Assembly: GCA_963921825.1 (NCBI GenBank)
Contig: OY997589.1
Span: forward strand, 4,898,001 to 4,962,000
Origin: Erodium maritimum
Taxonomy: Eukaryota; Streptophyta; Magnoliopsida; Geraniales; Geraniaceae
Length of the DNA: 64,000 nucleotides
Reading direction: 5' to 3'
Positions 1-10,500 of this stretch are shown one piece after another; positions within the stretch are counted from its first letter, which is position 1; every line of letters begins with the position of its first letter. The position numbers were made by a program, and so were the translations under genes. The notes beneath the pieces were generated by a model that ran no database searches, had not been told where the DNA came from, and worked only from the letters and a program-made list of their open reading frames with translations.

Positions 1-1089
1 GTATCAAATATTAAATATATTAAAAAATATAAAGATTCTACTAAACTAAAAGTATCACCAGGATAATTTTATACTCTCATTTAGTTTGTAGAAGATTAGA
101 AATTGTTTTCTTTTAATTACGAATCCGACCCCACACCTAACCGACCCGCCCAATTAATCGGCTAGACAATGATTAATAGGCCGAATCGGGAATTAATCAG
201 TCATATCCTGCCTAAACGGCCTGCAGAGCCCTAGGAGAATAAATCGGGGCGGCAAAACTCATTTCATCGCGCCTAGGCGGGGATTTTTACAACTCTGCTT
301 CCGGTCATGGACGTCGCCGGTGGTAACTCTTTTATCCATCCTTTTCCCTTCCTTCTTCCTTCTCTCTGTCCTTTTTTCGTGTTCTCACACTCGTTTAACA
401 TATCTTCATTTTATGTTCTGGTGTGGTCGCGTCTGATGAGCTGGGCAATGATGGTGTACTTCCCACCAAAGCTCACCTTATCGGAGCTCGATTGCTTTCG
501 GGATCTGCTCGAACATCATGCGCCTCGCCTTAGCTTGGAGTAGGTGGATTTGTAGAGTTGTTACCGGAGATGATCGGAACGGGAGTGACAACCTCTCCGT
601 TCGCTCTCCGGTGTCCGTTCCTCGGGGGTTTGGCTGCTCTGACTTCCCTCATCCATAGTGACTATTTGGGGGTGGTTTCTTTATTCGAATCTCATTAGTG
701 TCCTTCTTTTCTCTGTTCTCGATCTGGTGTTTGGGTCGAGTATGGCCCGGGTTGAACATGGGATCAGGTATGGCCCGAATTGGACTAGGTTGGGTTAGAA
801 TTGACCGAGTCTGGACTGGGTTTGGATTTGGGTCGGGTCTGGATGACGTCCTCAGTTTGTGCGTGAGGTCTGATTCTAACTCTGATTTTTATTCCTTTTC
901 ACCTTTCTTGTTATTGGTCTAGTGGTGTTGGTGCGTGTTGTTGTAGTCATCGGTGGTTTTGGGATGAATCTTTGGAGTTTGGGGTCAGATTTATGGAGTG
1001 TTAGGGCGTTGTAGCTGCGATGGTCGGGTGATATAGGCTTTGGAATCAGATCTGTCCGGGGTCATGTTGGCTACTGCCCGGTTTAGTTA
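1..1089. other. Intergenic, no gene recognised
   Basis: I see no supportable gene here. Bases 110-300 hold several 'gattaat' and 'cgcctagg' motifs like those in the remnants at 23372-23560 and 52380-52545, so this is probably a decayed copy of the same DNA-transposon family. From about 300 to 1089 the sequence is GC-richer, with short open frames on both strands but no recognisable domain. It may be an old retroposon. Confidence 0.4.
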
Positions 1090-1545
1090 CAGACCTTCCC
1101 CTTAGGGTACTCGCTTGCTGGTGGCCGGCGAGGGGTTACTAATTACGGTTTCGGAACGCTCAACTCGAGTTCTAGGCGACGACAGCAGCAGGGGCGACGT
1201 CGGCTTCAAGGACGACAGCGGCAGCATCAGGGACGGCGGCTGTAGAGACGGTAACCCCTGGGGCAGAGGAGAGATCGAAACAGATCGGGAGATGCTCCGT
1301 TGATGGCGGGAGGCGGCCAACGTCGCGGTGGCTAGGGATGGCTTGAAAGCCCTAGCAGAAAAAAAAATCGCAGGATCCAAGGAAAAAAAATACAAAAATG
1401 CGATTGGGAAGGAGAGAAAAGAAGAACCATGGCATAGGCTATGATAATTACCATAATTACCATAACCATTGGCATGAAAGAAGAGACGACGACTAAACTC
1501 ACAAACCCTAACAAAGAGAAAAGGAGGTTTCAGCCCTATAGTAAA
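1090..1545 (-). mobile_element. L1-like retroposon 5' fragment
   Basis: On the minus strand this segment resembles the head ends of the retroposons at 7015-7919, 21037-21851 and 40650-41989. The translations share a Met/Val/Ile-rich start followed by an Arg/Ser/Pro-rich stretch with the pattern 'LATATL..SRHQR'. The 3' end and tail were not found, so it is taken as a fragment. No TSD was found. Confidence 0.4.
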
Positions 1546-1914
1546 CTATATGATCTCTATGATCGTTTAAGCTATTTCAATACAATTACTACCGTTTATG
1601 GTCGATAAAAAAACATGAGGTTTATATGACAGCACAACTACGTCATCCGCGAACCGAACCTAACAAGATTACAATATCACTTGGAAGAACATCGTTGACA
1701 TACATGTACGATGAACGATTCCATTTCACCACGTGTAGAAGCTTTAGATGAGGTGAATGGAACAACCGAGTTAATAAATAATATGTACAACAGTTGTGTT
1801 GAAACCTATGCACAAACAACATGTCCAATATTCGAGCTGTAATGAAAGGTCAACAATGTTTATCGTCATGGAGATGTGACATCTTCCCTACTCCAACAAT
1901 ATTTAAGTGCCGAT

Positions 1915-1924
1915 TATTATATAG
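1915..1924 (+). promoter_or_regulatory. TATA box of O-methyltransferase 1
   Basis: The motif tattatatag lies about 35-43 bp before the ATG at 1958, which implies a short leader. It is the only TATA-like motif close to this start. Confidence 0.5.
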
Positions 1925-1957
1925 AGAAGAGAAAGAGATTAGAACCGATCATAAGAA

Positions 1958-2984
1958 ATGGATCTAAACGTTGAAGAAGGAGACGGAGCTTCAAGTGGCC
2001 AAGCCGAGATATGGCGGTTCATGTTCGGCTTCGCCGATTCCATGGCACTTAAATGCGCTGTGGAGCTCCACATACCCGATATCCTGCACTCTCACCCTCA
2101 GCCAATCACACTCTCCCAACTAGCCTCTTCTATAGATCATCATCCCGACGTGGCTTGCCTCGGCCGCGTCATGCGGCTGCTGGTCCGCCGCAAGATCTTC
2201 ACCGCATCGGACGGAGACGACGGAGAGACCCTCTACGGCGCCACCAGCTCGTCCAAATGGCTGCTCCGGGACTCGGAGCTGAGCCTGGCGCCGATGCTGC
2301 TGATGGAGAACCACCCCTCGATGATGGCTCCGTGGCATTGCTTGAGTCGGCGCGTGAGAGAAGGCGGCGGCGACGCCTTCGAGATGGCCAACGGGAAACC
2401 GATCTGGGAGGTCATGTCGGAGAATCCGGAGTTGAACAAGGTTTTCAACGATGCCATGGCGTGCACGTCCAAGGTCGTGCTCAAGGCGGTGGTGGAGGAG
2501 TACGGCGATCGCGGGTTTCGCGGCGTGGGATCGGTGGTGGACGTTGGTGGCGGGACCGGAAGCGCGGTGGCGGAGATCGTGAGGGCTTATCCTCACGTGC
2601 GGGGTATCAACTTTGATTTGCCGCACGTGCTGGCCACCGCGCCGCGGCTCGGTGGAGTATCGCATGTTGGAGGGGACATGTTTCAGGCTATTCCTTGTGC
2701 TGATGTTGCTTTCTTGAAGGTACGGTACACATGTCCCGTAAATATATAAAATAACGTTGGCATTAACCTCATCCATTATATATAATTGGGTAAACTACAA
2801 ATACGAACTTCAAATATATAGTGTTTAACATATATTTATTATAAAGTATTTTTTTAACTGATATATATTCGGATATTTAGTTACATAACAAATAGCTCAA
2901 GTTGTTAACTAAAATGACGAAAATGCCCTCAATAATTTTTTAAATAATTTTTTTTTGAACAAAACTGAAGTGATTTAATAGTAA

Positions 2985-3026
<42 letters not shown>

Positions 3027-3596
3027 CAAAAGTGATTTTTTAAATATTTTTTAAAAATAATTAGTGAAGTGTAGTTGAGGGTATTTTTGTCATTTAGCTG
3101 ACGGCTTGGACTATTTGTTATATAACTAAACATCTGAGTAGGTATCAGTTAAAAAAAAACTTTAGAGTAAGTATCAGTTAAACGCTACAAGTTTGGGGTA
3201 TGTATTTATAATTTACCCTATATAATTCGTTTTTAAAATTCTGTAACATAATAACATGTTTTATTTCGGTTCTCTACGAAATTCGTGTGGAACATGAAGT
3301 TTATATTGCACGATTGGGACGACGAGGATTGTGTGAAGATACTAAAGACTTGTCGGGAATCGGTACCGGAGAAGACGGGAAAAGTAGTGATCGTGGACAT
3401 AATTCTTAAGCCGGAGGGGAAGGGGGAGTTTGACGACACGAGAGTGGCATTTGATTTGCTGATGATTGCACACACCTCAGGGATGGAGAGAACTGAGGGT
3501 CAGTGGAAGAAACTATTGGAGGAAGCCGGCTTCCCTCGTTACAATTTCGTCAACATTACTGCTTTGCCCTCCATCATTGAGGCCTATCCCGTTTAG
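1958..3596 (+). CDS. S-adenosylmethionine-dependent O-methyltransferase, two exons
   Basis: Plant type-I (COMT-like) O-methyltransferase that transfers a methyl group from SAM to a hydroxyl of a small phenolic or alkaloid-type substrate in the cytosol. Exons are 1958-2719 and 3300-3596, joined in phase 0 (aag|gtacgg ... aag|ttt), giving 352 residues, normal for the family. The N-terminal dimerisation domain (about 14-110) starts QAEIWRFMFGFADSMALKCA. The SAM motif VVDVGGGTG is at about 193-201. The catalytic His is H258 in FILHDWDDEDC, with an acidic partner near 287 and Glu in RTEGQW at about 320. The overall pattern resembles resveratrol, xanthohumol and reticuline OMT relatives, but the substrate cannot be read from sequence. 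The intron carries the MITE at 2788-3218. The nearest relative is the facing gene at 10501-12297, which has its intron at the same codon. Confidence 0.93.
2788..3218. mobile_element. MULE-like MITE in OMT1 intron
   Basis: A 431-bp element with imperfect terminal inverted repeats (gggtaaactacaaatac at the left; the right end read inverted begins gggtaaattataaatac). It is flanked by an exact 9-bp TSD, tatataatt (2779-2787 and 3219-3227). The inner arms carry the motif 'aaaatgacgaaaatgccctc' and its inverse around an (AT)n run at about 2990-3024. A TSD of 9 bp with GGG ends fits Mutator-like MITEs. Sister copies are at 16965-17403 and about 50230-50525. Confidence 0.85.
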
Positions 3597-5276
3597 TATG
3601 TATTTTTTGTTTTTTGTTTTCGATAAAAAAACAAGTATGTACTTGTTTTTATTCTGAAATGAAATATTGTATTGCGAATTACAAAGCAAAATACATTGGA
3701 ATATTCCAACAATATTTTCTAGTTGCCTTACAAAAAGCCAGGTTTAAAACAAGCTTCTCTAACTAACTAGTTCGTTAACGGCATAATATATTCGAATGGT
3801 ACCCTCTTGAGAGATGGTAACGTGGATAAACAATTCCGAACAATAGTGCTTAAAGGAGACGGGAGGTTAACGATCTGCTTCTATAAATTTGAAAGTAGGA
3901 TACAGGGTACCACTTATTGTATAGACGCCGAGCTATATCGCTATCACTTTCTACAAGTGAAGTGATGCAATTCAAATTAAAGACATATTAATGCATCGGT
4001 TGGAAAATACGAAAAGGCGTTAGCGTCCGATTCGACAAAATCTTAATATTTTTCGGGTTGAAACGGGCTCCCGAGAAAAGCTCATCGCTTTGTCATGACC
4101 TGCTGTGCTTTTTGGCCATTTGGAGGGGCAGATTCGTACATTTGCAGTTCAGTTGTTTAATTGCTCTTTGTTTTAGGGTTTTAAGATTTGCTTTATTCAT
4201 ATTAGGACTTTGGGGTTTAGTTTCCTTATTGTATTAGGATTTCGTGGTTTAGTTTCACTATATAAGAACATGATGCTTTGATTGTAATACATATTTTGAG
4301 AATTTATAAGCAAAAGATAAGTTTTTACTCAAAATTTCTTGTTCGGTATTCATCGTGAATCAATGAATCCGATAAAGAACTCTCATTTCTCTACGCACTC
4401 TACATCATGACGCCTCGTTCAAATTGACCATATCCGTGAACAGGGCCCATTCGTGTGCAGGACCAAATGGTCAGGTCGACAGTGTAAGCATCCAACCATC
4501 AACCACAAGCTTACCATAGAAAATTCAGTGTTTTGGTTGAACCGCGGTAAGCTAGTTTATTCCAGAACACTAATCTATCCGTGTCATGCCAACTCTAGAG
4601 GAGAACACATCTCTATTGAATTATTCGTCACAAACTACTCATTGTTTGGCCTTAAAACCAGACTTGATTACTCAACAACGTTACAGTGAATCTTTCAAAT
4701 AAGGCAAAATCATTTCCCATATCGATTTTAACGGACGAATCAGCCTGCTAAAGTACAGGTTACCAATGAGGTATAGTAGGAGTCATGTCTGATCATCCAT
4801 TAGTGTGCTTCGACTAGTCTATCAATAGTACTGACGGGAGAGACAAGGTCGACATGCTATGACTCCTTTGATTGGAACGATAAGGTCTGGTAAACACTCT
4901 CGCCAGACCCCCATGAGAGGCCAGTGGGGATACAAGACACTAGGGAGGAGGGCGTAACAGTCCCCTTATGGCTGACTCCGGTCAGTTGTATTCCTCAAAA
5001 ACCCCACCAAAATTCTTGTGTGCGTAGTGTATTCTTCTCATAACCTATCAGGTCTCCTCCATAAGACTATCTCGCATAAAGACATCTTAGAGCAACACAA
5101 GTCGAGATGTAGATGGTTACTCTCGAGCGTCCACTTTTCACATATCATCTTAGACTAGAGTTTTATTCAAAACTGAAAAGTCAAAGTCGGTGTTTATTTT
5201 TATCAACGAAGTGGATACGTCAATACTTCCAGTCTGGTTATTCTCATTTTCATTTATATGTTATGCTCCAATCTCT
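3597..5276. other. Intergenic, possible LTR remnant
   Basis: No host gene is seen. Bases about 4090-4400 look like the promoter and end part of an old LTR (tatataagaaca, then a stretch ending before 'catcatgacg'). This is a weak call with no partner LTR found. Bases 4400-5276 hold no recognisable domain. Confidence 0.3.
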
Positions 5277-5290
5277 GGTTCATTTCTATG

Positions 5291-6354
5291 TTTTTTTATC
5301 AATAAAGAAAATTTAAATTCAAACTTCTCATGAAAAAGGAGAACAATGAAAGGTCCAACTAAAGACCGGAAAAAGCGGAGTTCGTTCTGGGAGGTACCTG
5401 ACAGAGAAATCCGGTTTTTGTCATGCCTCAGGAATTAATTTTTGTGGTCTCCAAGGGCTAGGTTGCTTCGTTTGGGTTAGTCAAGACATCCCTCCCTGCT
5501 TTTTCTTTTGTTCTTCTGTGGGTTGGTGCAGGTACCCTTTCGTGAGCTGTAAGAGCTCCATTCGTTCTGTTGGTTCCAAAGGCTACTTTTGGTGTTCTAG
5601 CTGTTCTGTTTTTTGTTTTTGTTCTTTGTTTTCAGTTTATAGGTCTCTGTAGTGTTACTTTTGTTGAGGTTTTAACCTTGGTTGTAACCTTTTAAGGCAC
5701 GTTAGAGCCGTTCCTGGCTACCTGTCATTCAGACAGGGATATATAAAACATCACTGATAAAAAAAAACAATGAAGAAGGTCTAAATACCTAAATTTTTCT
5801 ATCATAAAGAACAAAGCAATATCCTAGGTGTAAGCCCTGATTTTCCTACCAGGAAGCACAAAATAGAGAACAAGGTAAAAACCCAGATTTTCTAATCATT
5901 AAACTCAAAAGATAATGATAAAATCAACCGAATGCCAAAGAAAGTAGAACACCTGTCTCATCAGGACCAAAAACCCCACACAAAGTCTAGAAGTCGATCA
6001 CTAAAAAGTCGGCAGTCAACACCGCACGCGATAGAGACTGACCAGAAGGCAAAACCAAACCGAACTCACTATACCCAATAACCTAATTTTGAAAGAAAAT
6101 AGCTAAAAGGAACAATGGTCAAACCACTCGTCGGCTGTCAACACCTCGAACCGGCGAGCCCTAACCACTAAAGTGATAGAAAACTAAAAACCAAGCAAAT
6201 TACGATAAAGGGACACAAATAAAAAAAAATCAGAGATTGTAGTATCAATATCAGCACCATGACAAACTGTCGGAACCACAACGATCAATACTCAGAAGGG
6301 AGGAGAAACATGTCCCACGACTAGTTCTAAAACGAAACGTCATACGATCAATAT
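5291..6354 (-). mobile_element. L1-like retroposon, minus, split by another
   Basis: Minus-strand retroposon with its T-run (inverted A-tail) at 5291-5297 followed by 'atcaataaagaaaatttaaa', the same 3' end type as at 26398 and 27247. Near-perfect TSDs flank it: ggttcatttctatg (5277-5290) and ggttcatttatatg (6355-6368), 13 of 14 matching. The plus-strand retroposon at 5356-5765 is inserted inside it. No intact reverse transcriptase is visible, so it is non-autonomous or heavily shortened. Confidence 0.65.
5356..5765 (+). mobile_element. L1-like 3' end, nested insertion
   Basis: A 410-bp plus-strand LINE 3' end closing with 'aaaacatcactgataaaaa', the same ending as at 41989 and 55534. TSD-like flanks are aacaatgaaaggtc (5342-5355) and aacaatgaagaaggtc (5766-5781). 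It interrupts the minus-strand retroposon at 5291-6354, so it is the younger of the two. Confidence 0.65.
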
Positions 6355-6482
6355 GGTTCATTTATATGTTATGTTCCAGCCTCTGATAAAAAGTTTTGAA
6401 TTGCTAAAAAACATAATATATCTTATTCCATGTGGCTAGTATTTCAAAAACTCATCATTTATAATATATATTTATAAATGAC

Positions 6483-6956
6483 GGGTAGTTATCCAGTAAC
6501 AACCACCTTTATTGTGCAAACTACGAACCCACGAGAGCCACTGGATCTGGTCAAAGTGACGTCAGCAGAGCGCCCCAGATGCTGACACGTAGCGCGCGCG
6601 CTGCTGGTGCGCGCGTGCACAAGCAGCGCGCGCGCACAGTGCTGGTGCACGCGCGCACAGTGCTGATAGTTTACATAACACAGTGCTGATAGTTTATTAC
6701 AAATGTAACCTATCAGCACTTTTGTACTAAACTATCAGCACCGTGCTATGTAAACTATTAGCACTTTGCGCGCGCGCCCACGTGTCGGCATCTGGTGAGT
6801 CCTTAGTTTGCACAATAAGGTGTAGTGTTTTATATATTTAACTACCCACGTGTCAGCATCTGGTGCGCTCTGCTGACATCACTTTTGGGGGATCCTGTGG
6901 CTCAGATTGGTTCGTAATTTGCACAATAAGGGGTGGTTTGTACTTGATACCAACCC
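6483..6956. mobile_element. Long-armed MULE-like foldback MITE, GC-rich core
   Basis: A 474-bp element bounded by gggtagttatcc and its approximate inverse, with arms of about 100 bp or more. It is flanked by an exact 10-bp TSD, tataaatgac (6473-6482 and 6957-6966). The arms carry alternating GC runs (gcgcgcgc), a tgacgtca palindrome at 6557-6564 and G-boxes (cacgtg) at 6779-6784 and 6847-6852. A 9-10 bp TSD and GGG ends fit the Mutator-like group. No transposase is present. Confidence 0.85.
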
Positions 6957-7014
6957 TATAAATGACTACATATCTATATGTCATTGTAACGGCTTTTGTG
7001 GTACAACAAGACTA

Positions 7015-7919
7015 TTTTTTTAGCCAAAGGTGCAATTTTATAACTTGAAATCAATTACGTTGTTGTGCATCGAGGAACACGCTCCTCGACCACGAAAGAC
7101 CAGTTTGAATGAACAATGGTTCACTGATCCTTGTAGTACCAGAATCGTCACATACGGTATTTTGACGCTCCATGGGCAGAGACAAAATACGAAATGGGGA
7201 AGGGGGTACTGGAGATCCTGAAGGACCTCAACAGTGGTGATGGTGGGAGGCAAAACATCGTCTAGGGAACCATCCCAGGGCCAGTCCCTAGAGCATTGGA
7301 TTCTTGTCGTCATTGACCTTGCAAAGACGAAGTCAGAAAAAATAAAAAAAGACCCACTCGATTAGCCAGATCCATAATCGAGAGAGGGGTCTAGGAAGGA
7401 GCGGTGGTGGAGGCCATGGAGGAGGCGGTTTCAGAGAAGACTGTGATGCCTTCAGAAGCGGCGGCAGCGGCTTCAGAGGATGTGGTGGTGGAGGCCAGGG
7501 AGAAGGACGTGCCGGTGGCTTCAGCGGCGACGAGGGTTGATCAGGAGAGATAACCCGATACAGAGAGGTCGCGGGGCTCCGAGGCGGTGATGTCAATCGA
7601 TGTCATGGTGAGCCAGACGAAAACCATCGGAGTTGCAGAGGGGGGCCAAACGGGATCGGGAGACACGTCGTTGGTAGCGGGAGATAACCAACGTCGCGGT
7701 TGCTAGAGGCGGCTCGAAGGGAGCCTTAATAAGAAAAGCCCCAGTAAAACTATCAGAAAAAAGGGCAGGAAAGTAATTATCGACGTGCAAAGCAAATCCA
7801 CAGAATGTGAGTAGGAGGAGAGGAGCTACGCCAACGACCATAATAATTACCATAGTTGTCACGGAGAAAGATCCCGACGTTAGGTCAAAAGGGAGAGCTC
7901 TAAGGAAGGGTACATGGGC
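7015..7919 (-). mobile_element. Short L1-like non-autonomous retroposon, minus
   Basis: Minus-strand element with T-run at 7015-7021 followed by 'agccaaaggtgcaattttat', nearly the same 3' end as at 21037. Its head end translates to an Arg/Pro/Ser-rich stretch shared with 21037-21851 and 40650-41989. Likely TSDs are tacaacaagacta (7002-7014) and tacaacagtacta (7920-7932), 11 of 13. No reverse transcriptase is present. About 0.9 kb. Confidence 0.65.
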
Positions 7920-7932
7920 TACAACAGTACTA

Positions 7933-8671
7933 CTTTATTGAGCAACATTGTCATGAAAGGAACATATATCAGTTAAAAGATCTGCAAATTGTAATTATTT
8001 TGCATTTATGGTGCATGTGAAATGGATCTAACCTGTCACTTGAAAACATGACAAATATAGAAGTATAAGGTCAATGACTGTGATGCGTAACCTGAGATGT
8101 CATATTATCGCACAGGAAAAATTGTTAATTGTGTCTTGGTAAGCATCCAATCAATAAAATGTAATTAACGTGCCCCTCATGCCTTATTTTATTCATTTGC
8201 CAGAGCAGATTGAAGTGGACCCTAACCAATAAACATTAAAAATGAAATATAACTCATTATATTATACATTAGTTTCCTATAAGAGCCACCTACAGCAATG
8301 CGACCTATGATGTGATTCACGACTCGTAACTCACGCTTTAATTGATCGGATTTGTGAGATGTACACTGTAGCGTGCGACTTGTACTGTTTCGACTCATTA
8401 AATCGTGGGTCGGAACTGTGACTTACGACTCACAAGCGTGGGATGTGGGTCGCAACTCATAGGTCGCACGCCAGCCAATGGTTGGCTGCCACGTGACGCC
8501 TCGGTGGAAAAATGATTGTTGGCCCCAACGGTCATAAGAGAGTATATGTATATATTTTAAAAAATACATAAAATCATATTTTAACCAAAAATAATCAAAA
8601 TTTTCTCATCTATAAATACACTCATCCCATTCATCAAACCACCAAAATATCTCTTAAAATCCTAAATTTCT
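7933..8671. other. Intergenic, Harbinger-like remnant
   Basis: No gene is seen. From about 8280 ('agagccacctacagcaatg') to 8671 the sequence has alternating 'gactcg / gtcgca' blocks and then 'ccaacggtcataagag' followed by an AT-rich tract. This resembles the 5' region of plant PIF/Harbinger-type elements. A similar block is at about 38200-38330. Confidence 0.35.
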
Positions 8672-9001
8672 TATTAGAGAACCAACTCAACTAAAAGCTC
8701 AAGCTGATAGTTGAAGGCTCAATTATATTTCTATTCTAACACGCGCCCTCACAGACAAGCCCGTTTTACGGGTTTGGAGGTGAATTATTTAGAAGAGAGG
8801 ATAAGCCTATTGAGAAGAGATATAAGGGTTGGCCCATTTTGGGCATATTTAAGAAATTGGGAAGAAATTAGTGTTTATGTAAAGAGTGGGGTTTGAACCC
8901 GGGTCTGTGAGAAACACAGGCTCTGATACCATATTAGAGAACCAACTCAACTAAAAGCTCAAGCTTATAGTTGAAGGCTCAATTATATTTATATTCTAAC
9001 A
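8672..9001 (-). mobile_element. TRIM/SMART-like miniature LTR element
   Basis: A 330-bp miniature LTR element with two 70-bp terminal repeats (8672-8741 and 8932-9001) differing at about two positions. It is flanked by a 5-bp TSD, tttct (8667-8671 and 9002-9006). Next to the right repeat, the minus strand reads tggtatcagagcc, the standard initiator-Met tRNA primer-binding site, which fixes the orientation. It has no coding capacity, as usual for TRIMs. It looks whole and fairly young. Older relatives are at 11203-11542 and 55599-55908. Confidence 0.88.
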
Positions 9002-9006
9002 TTTCT

Positions 9007-10041
9007 CTCACAAATTCCGATAAAAAAAAGTATGTGACGACGAGTCTTGAGTTGTGGAGGAGTTGGAAGCCAACATTCGTGGAATGGAGGCCTGAATATG
9101 GCGAAGGGCAGAGAGAGCAATGCTAAGTATCGACGCAATGAGGGGAAGGATCGAAAGTGGGAACCTTCCCGGCAACAGATTAACACAAGTCATCTCGAAG
9201 GCCACGACCGACTCACGCATGATTATTTTGTCGTTGTTTTTTAGTTGGAGCTATCTTTATCTCTCATCCCCTTCTGTATCAGGTAATATCCCATCGAGCC
9301 CTTCCTTTTTAGTCTTTTTTCCTCGACCTCGGTTGTGTGGTCAAGACCTCACGATGGGTGTTGGTCGTGTGGTTGTTCGTCTTCAGGCTTTGTGGAAGCT
9401 ATCTTAGGTTTGGGTTTTGTGGGGTGATTCCTGGTGTGTGAGTGGTTGGTGGTTGGTGGTTAGGTTTCCGTTCTCCCATGGTTTTGCTCGTCGTCTAGTA
9501 TTGGCCGACGACGGGTTACCATTTTTGGTAATTGTGGCATGGTTGAGGTGGAGAGTGGATGTCTGGGAGTGGGACTTTTGTGAAGTCTGATCGGTGGTGG
9601 TCTTCTTCGGTCGATGTCCGTAGAGGCTTCGCAGAGGCGGTGGTCCCGAGGCGGCTCTTCTTGGTGGTTGGGCCCATCTACCATTGTAGGGTCATGAATT
9701 TCTGCTTGATGTGCAGCTCGAGGTGGTTGTTCTCGAGGTTGGTTCTACTGTGTCTGGGTACTGTTTTTTTCTTCTTCTTGTTTTGGGCCTAAAGCCTTTG
9801 GACCTTATAGTTTTGGTTTAATGTAGCTCCTTGTTTTGTTGGATCCATGTTTGTCAAATCTAGGTAGTTGACCTTTGGCTTCTATAGTTTCCTCCAAAGT
9901 TGGTAAATATGGGTATATAATTGTTAGACCCGTTATTGTTGCTTCTTTGAACAGGTTGAGGGTTGTCTAAGACCTGTGGTTTCGTATGATTTCTGAGAGT
10001 GATAGCTGTCAGGCTCTTGTCTTTCCGTTGATAAAAAAAAA
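9007..10041 (+). mobile_element. L1-like retroposon, plus
   Basis: A plus-strand T/G-rich retroposon whose 3' end is 'ccgttgataaaaaaaaa' at 10026-10041. The left end is not resolved; it lies somewhere between 9007 and about 9240. There is no reverse transcriptase domain. Short open frames here (for example 9120-9407 and 9559-9792) show no known domain. Confidence 0.5.
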
Positions 10042-10069
10042 TTAGATGTTGACAATCAGACTAACGAAA

Positions 10070-10330
10070 TCAAGAGATGTAAAGTAGGCACCAAAGGGTG
10101 CGTGATACTAAGCACGAAAAGCTTGTTTAAGACTACACAAGACCTTCTTGAGACGACATGCACGGTAAGGGAAAGAGTAGTCAAGAAAATCAACAGGTTG
10201 TTTCATGTAGACACTTTTTGTAAGGTAACCATAGAGAAAGGCATTCTTTAACACAAGTTGGTAAAATGAACCAACATTGAAGGTATCGTCGTGATCAAGA
10301 CCAGCTCATGCATAAATATGGAAAAAGACG
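10070..10330 (-). mobile_element. Ty1/copia reverse-transcriptase fossil
   Basis: Read on the minus strand, this short stretch translates to a copia reverse-transcriptase segment with patterns like 'VGSFYQLVLKNAFLYG', 'VYMKQPVDF' and 'YRACRLKKVLCSLKQ'. It is an isolated, broken fossil with no LTRs nearby, lying just 3' of the second OMT gene. Confidence 0.75.
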
Positions 10331-10500
10331 AAAATGAATATTATTCCAATGTCTCGATAAAGATGACTTGAATACTCAGGGTATAATTTTTTTTAATTTC
10401 TTGAATAATAAATCGGTTATTTATTCCATTTTTCCTCAAGCAAGGTAGACCAAACATAGACAATATTAATTAAGAGTAACCAATTGATTTATATGTCACT

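Noticed and set aside
2120-2776. 218-residue minus frame opposite OMT1 exon 1
   Set aside because: Shadow of a GC-rich coding exon. The plus frame carries all OMT motifs.
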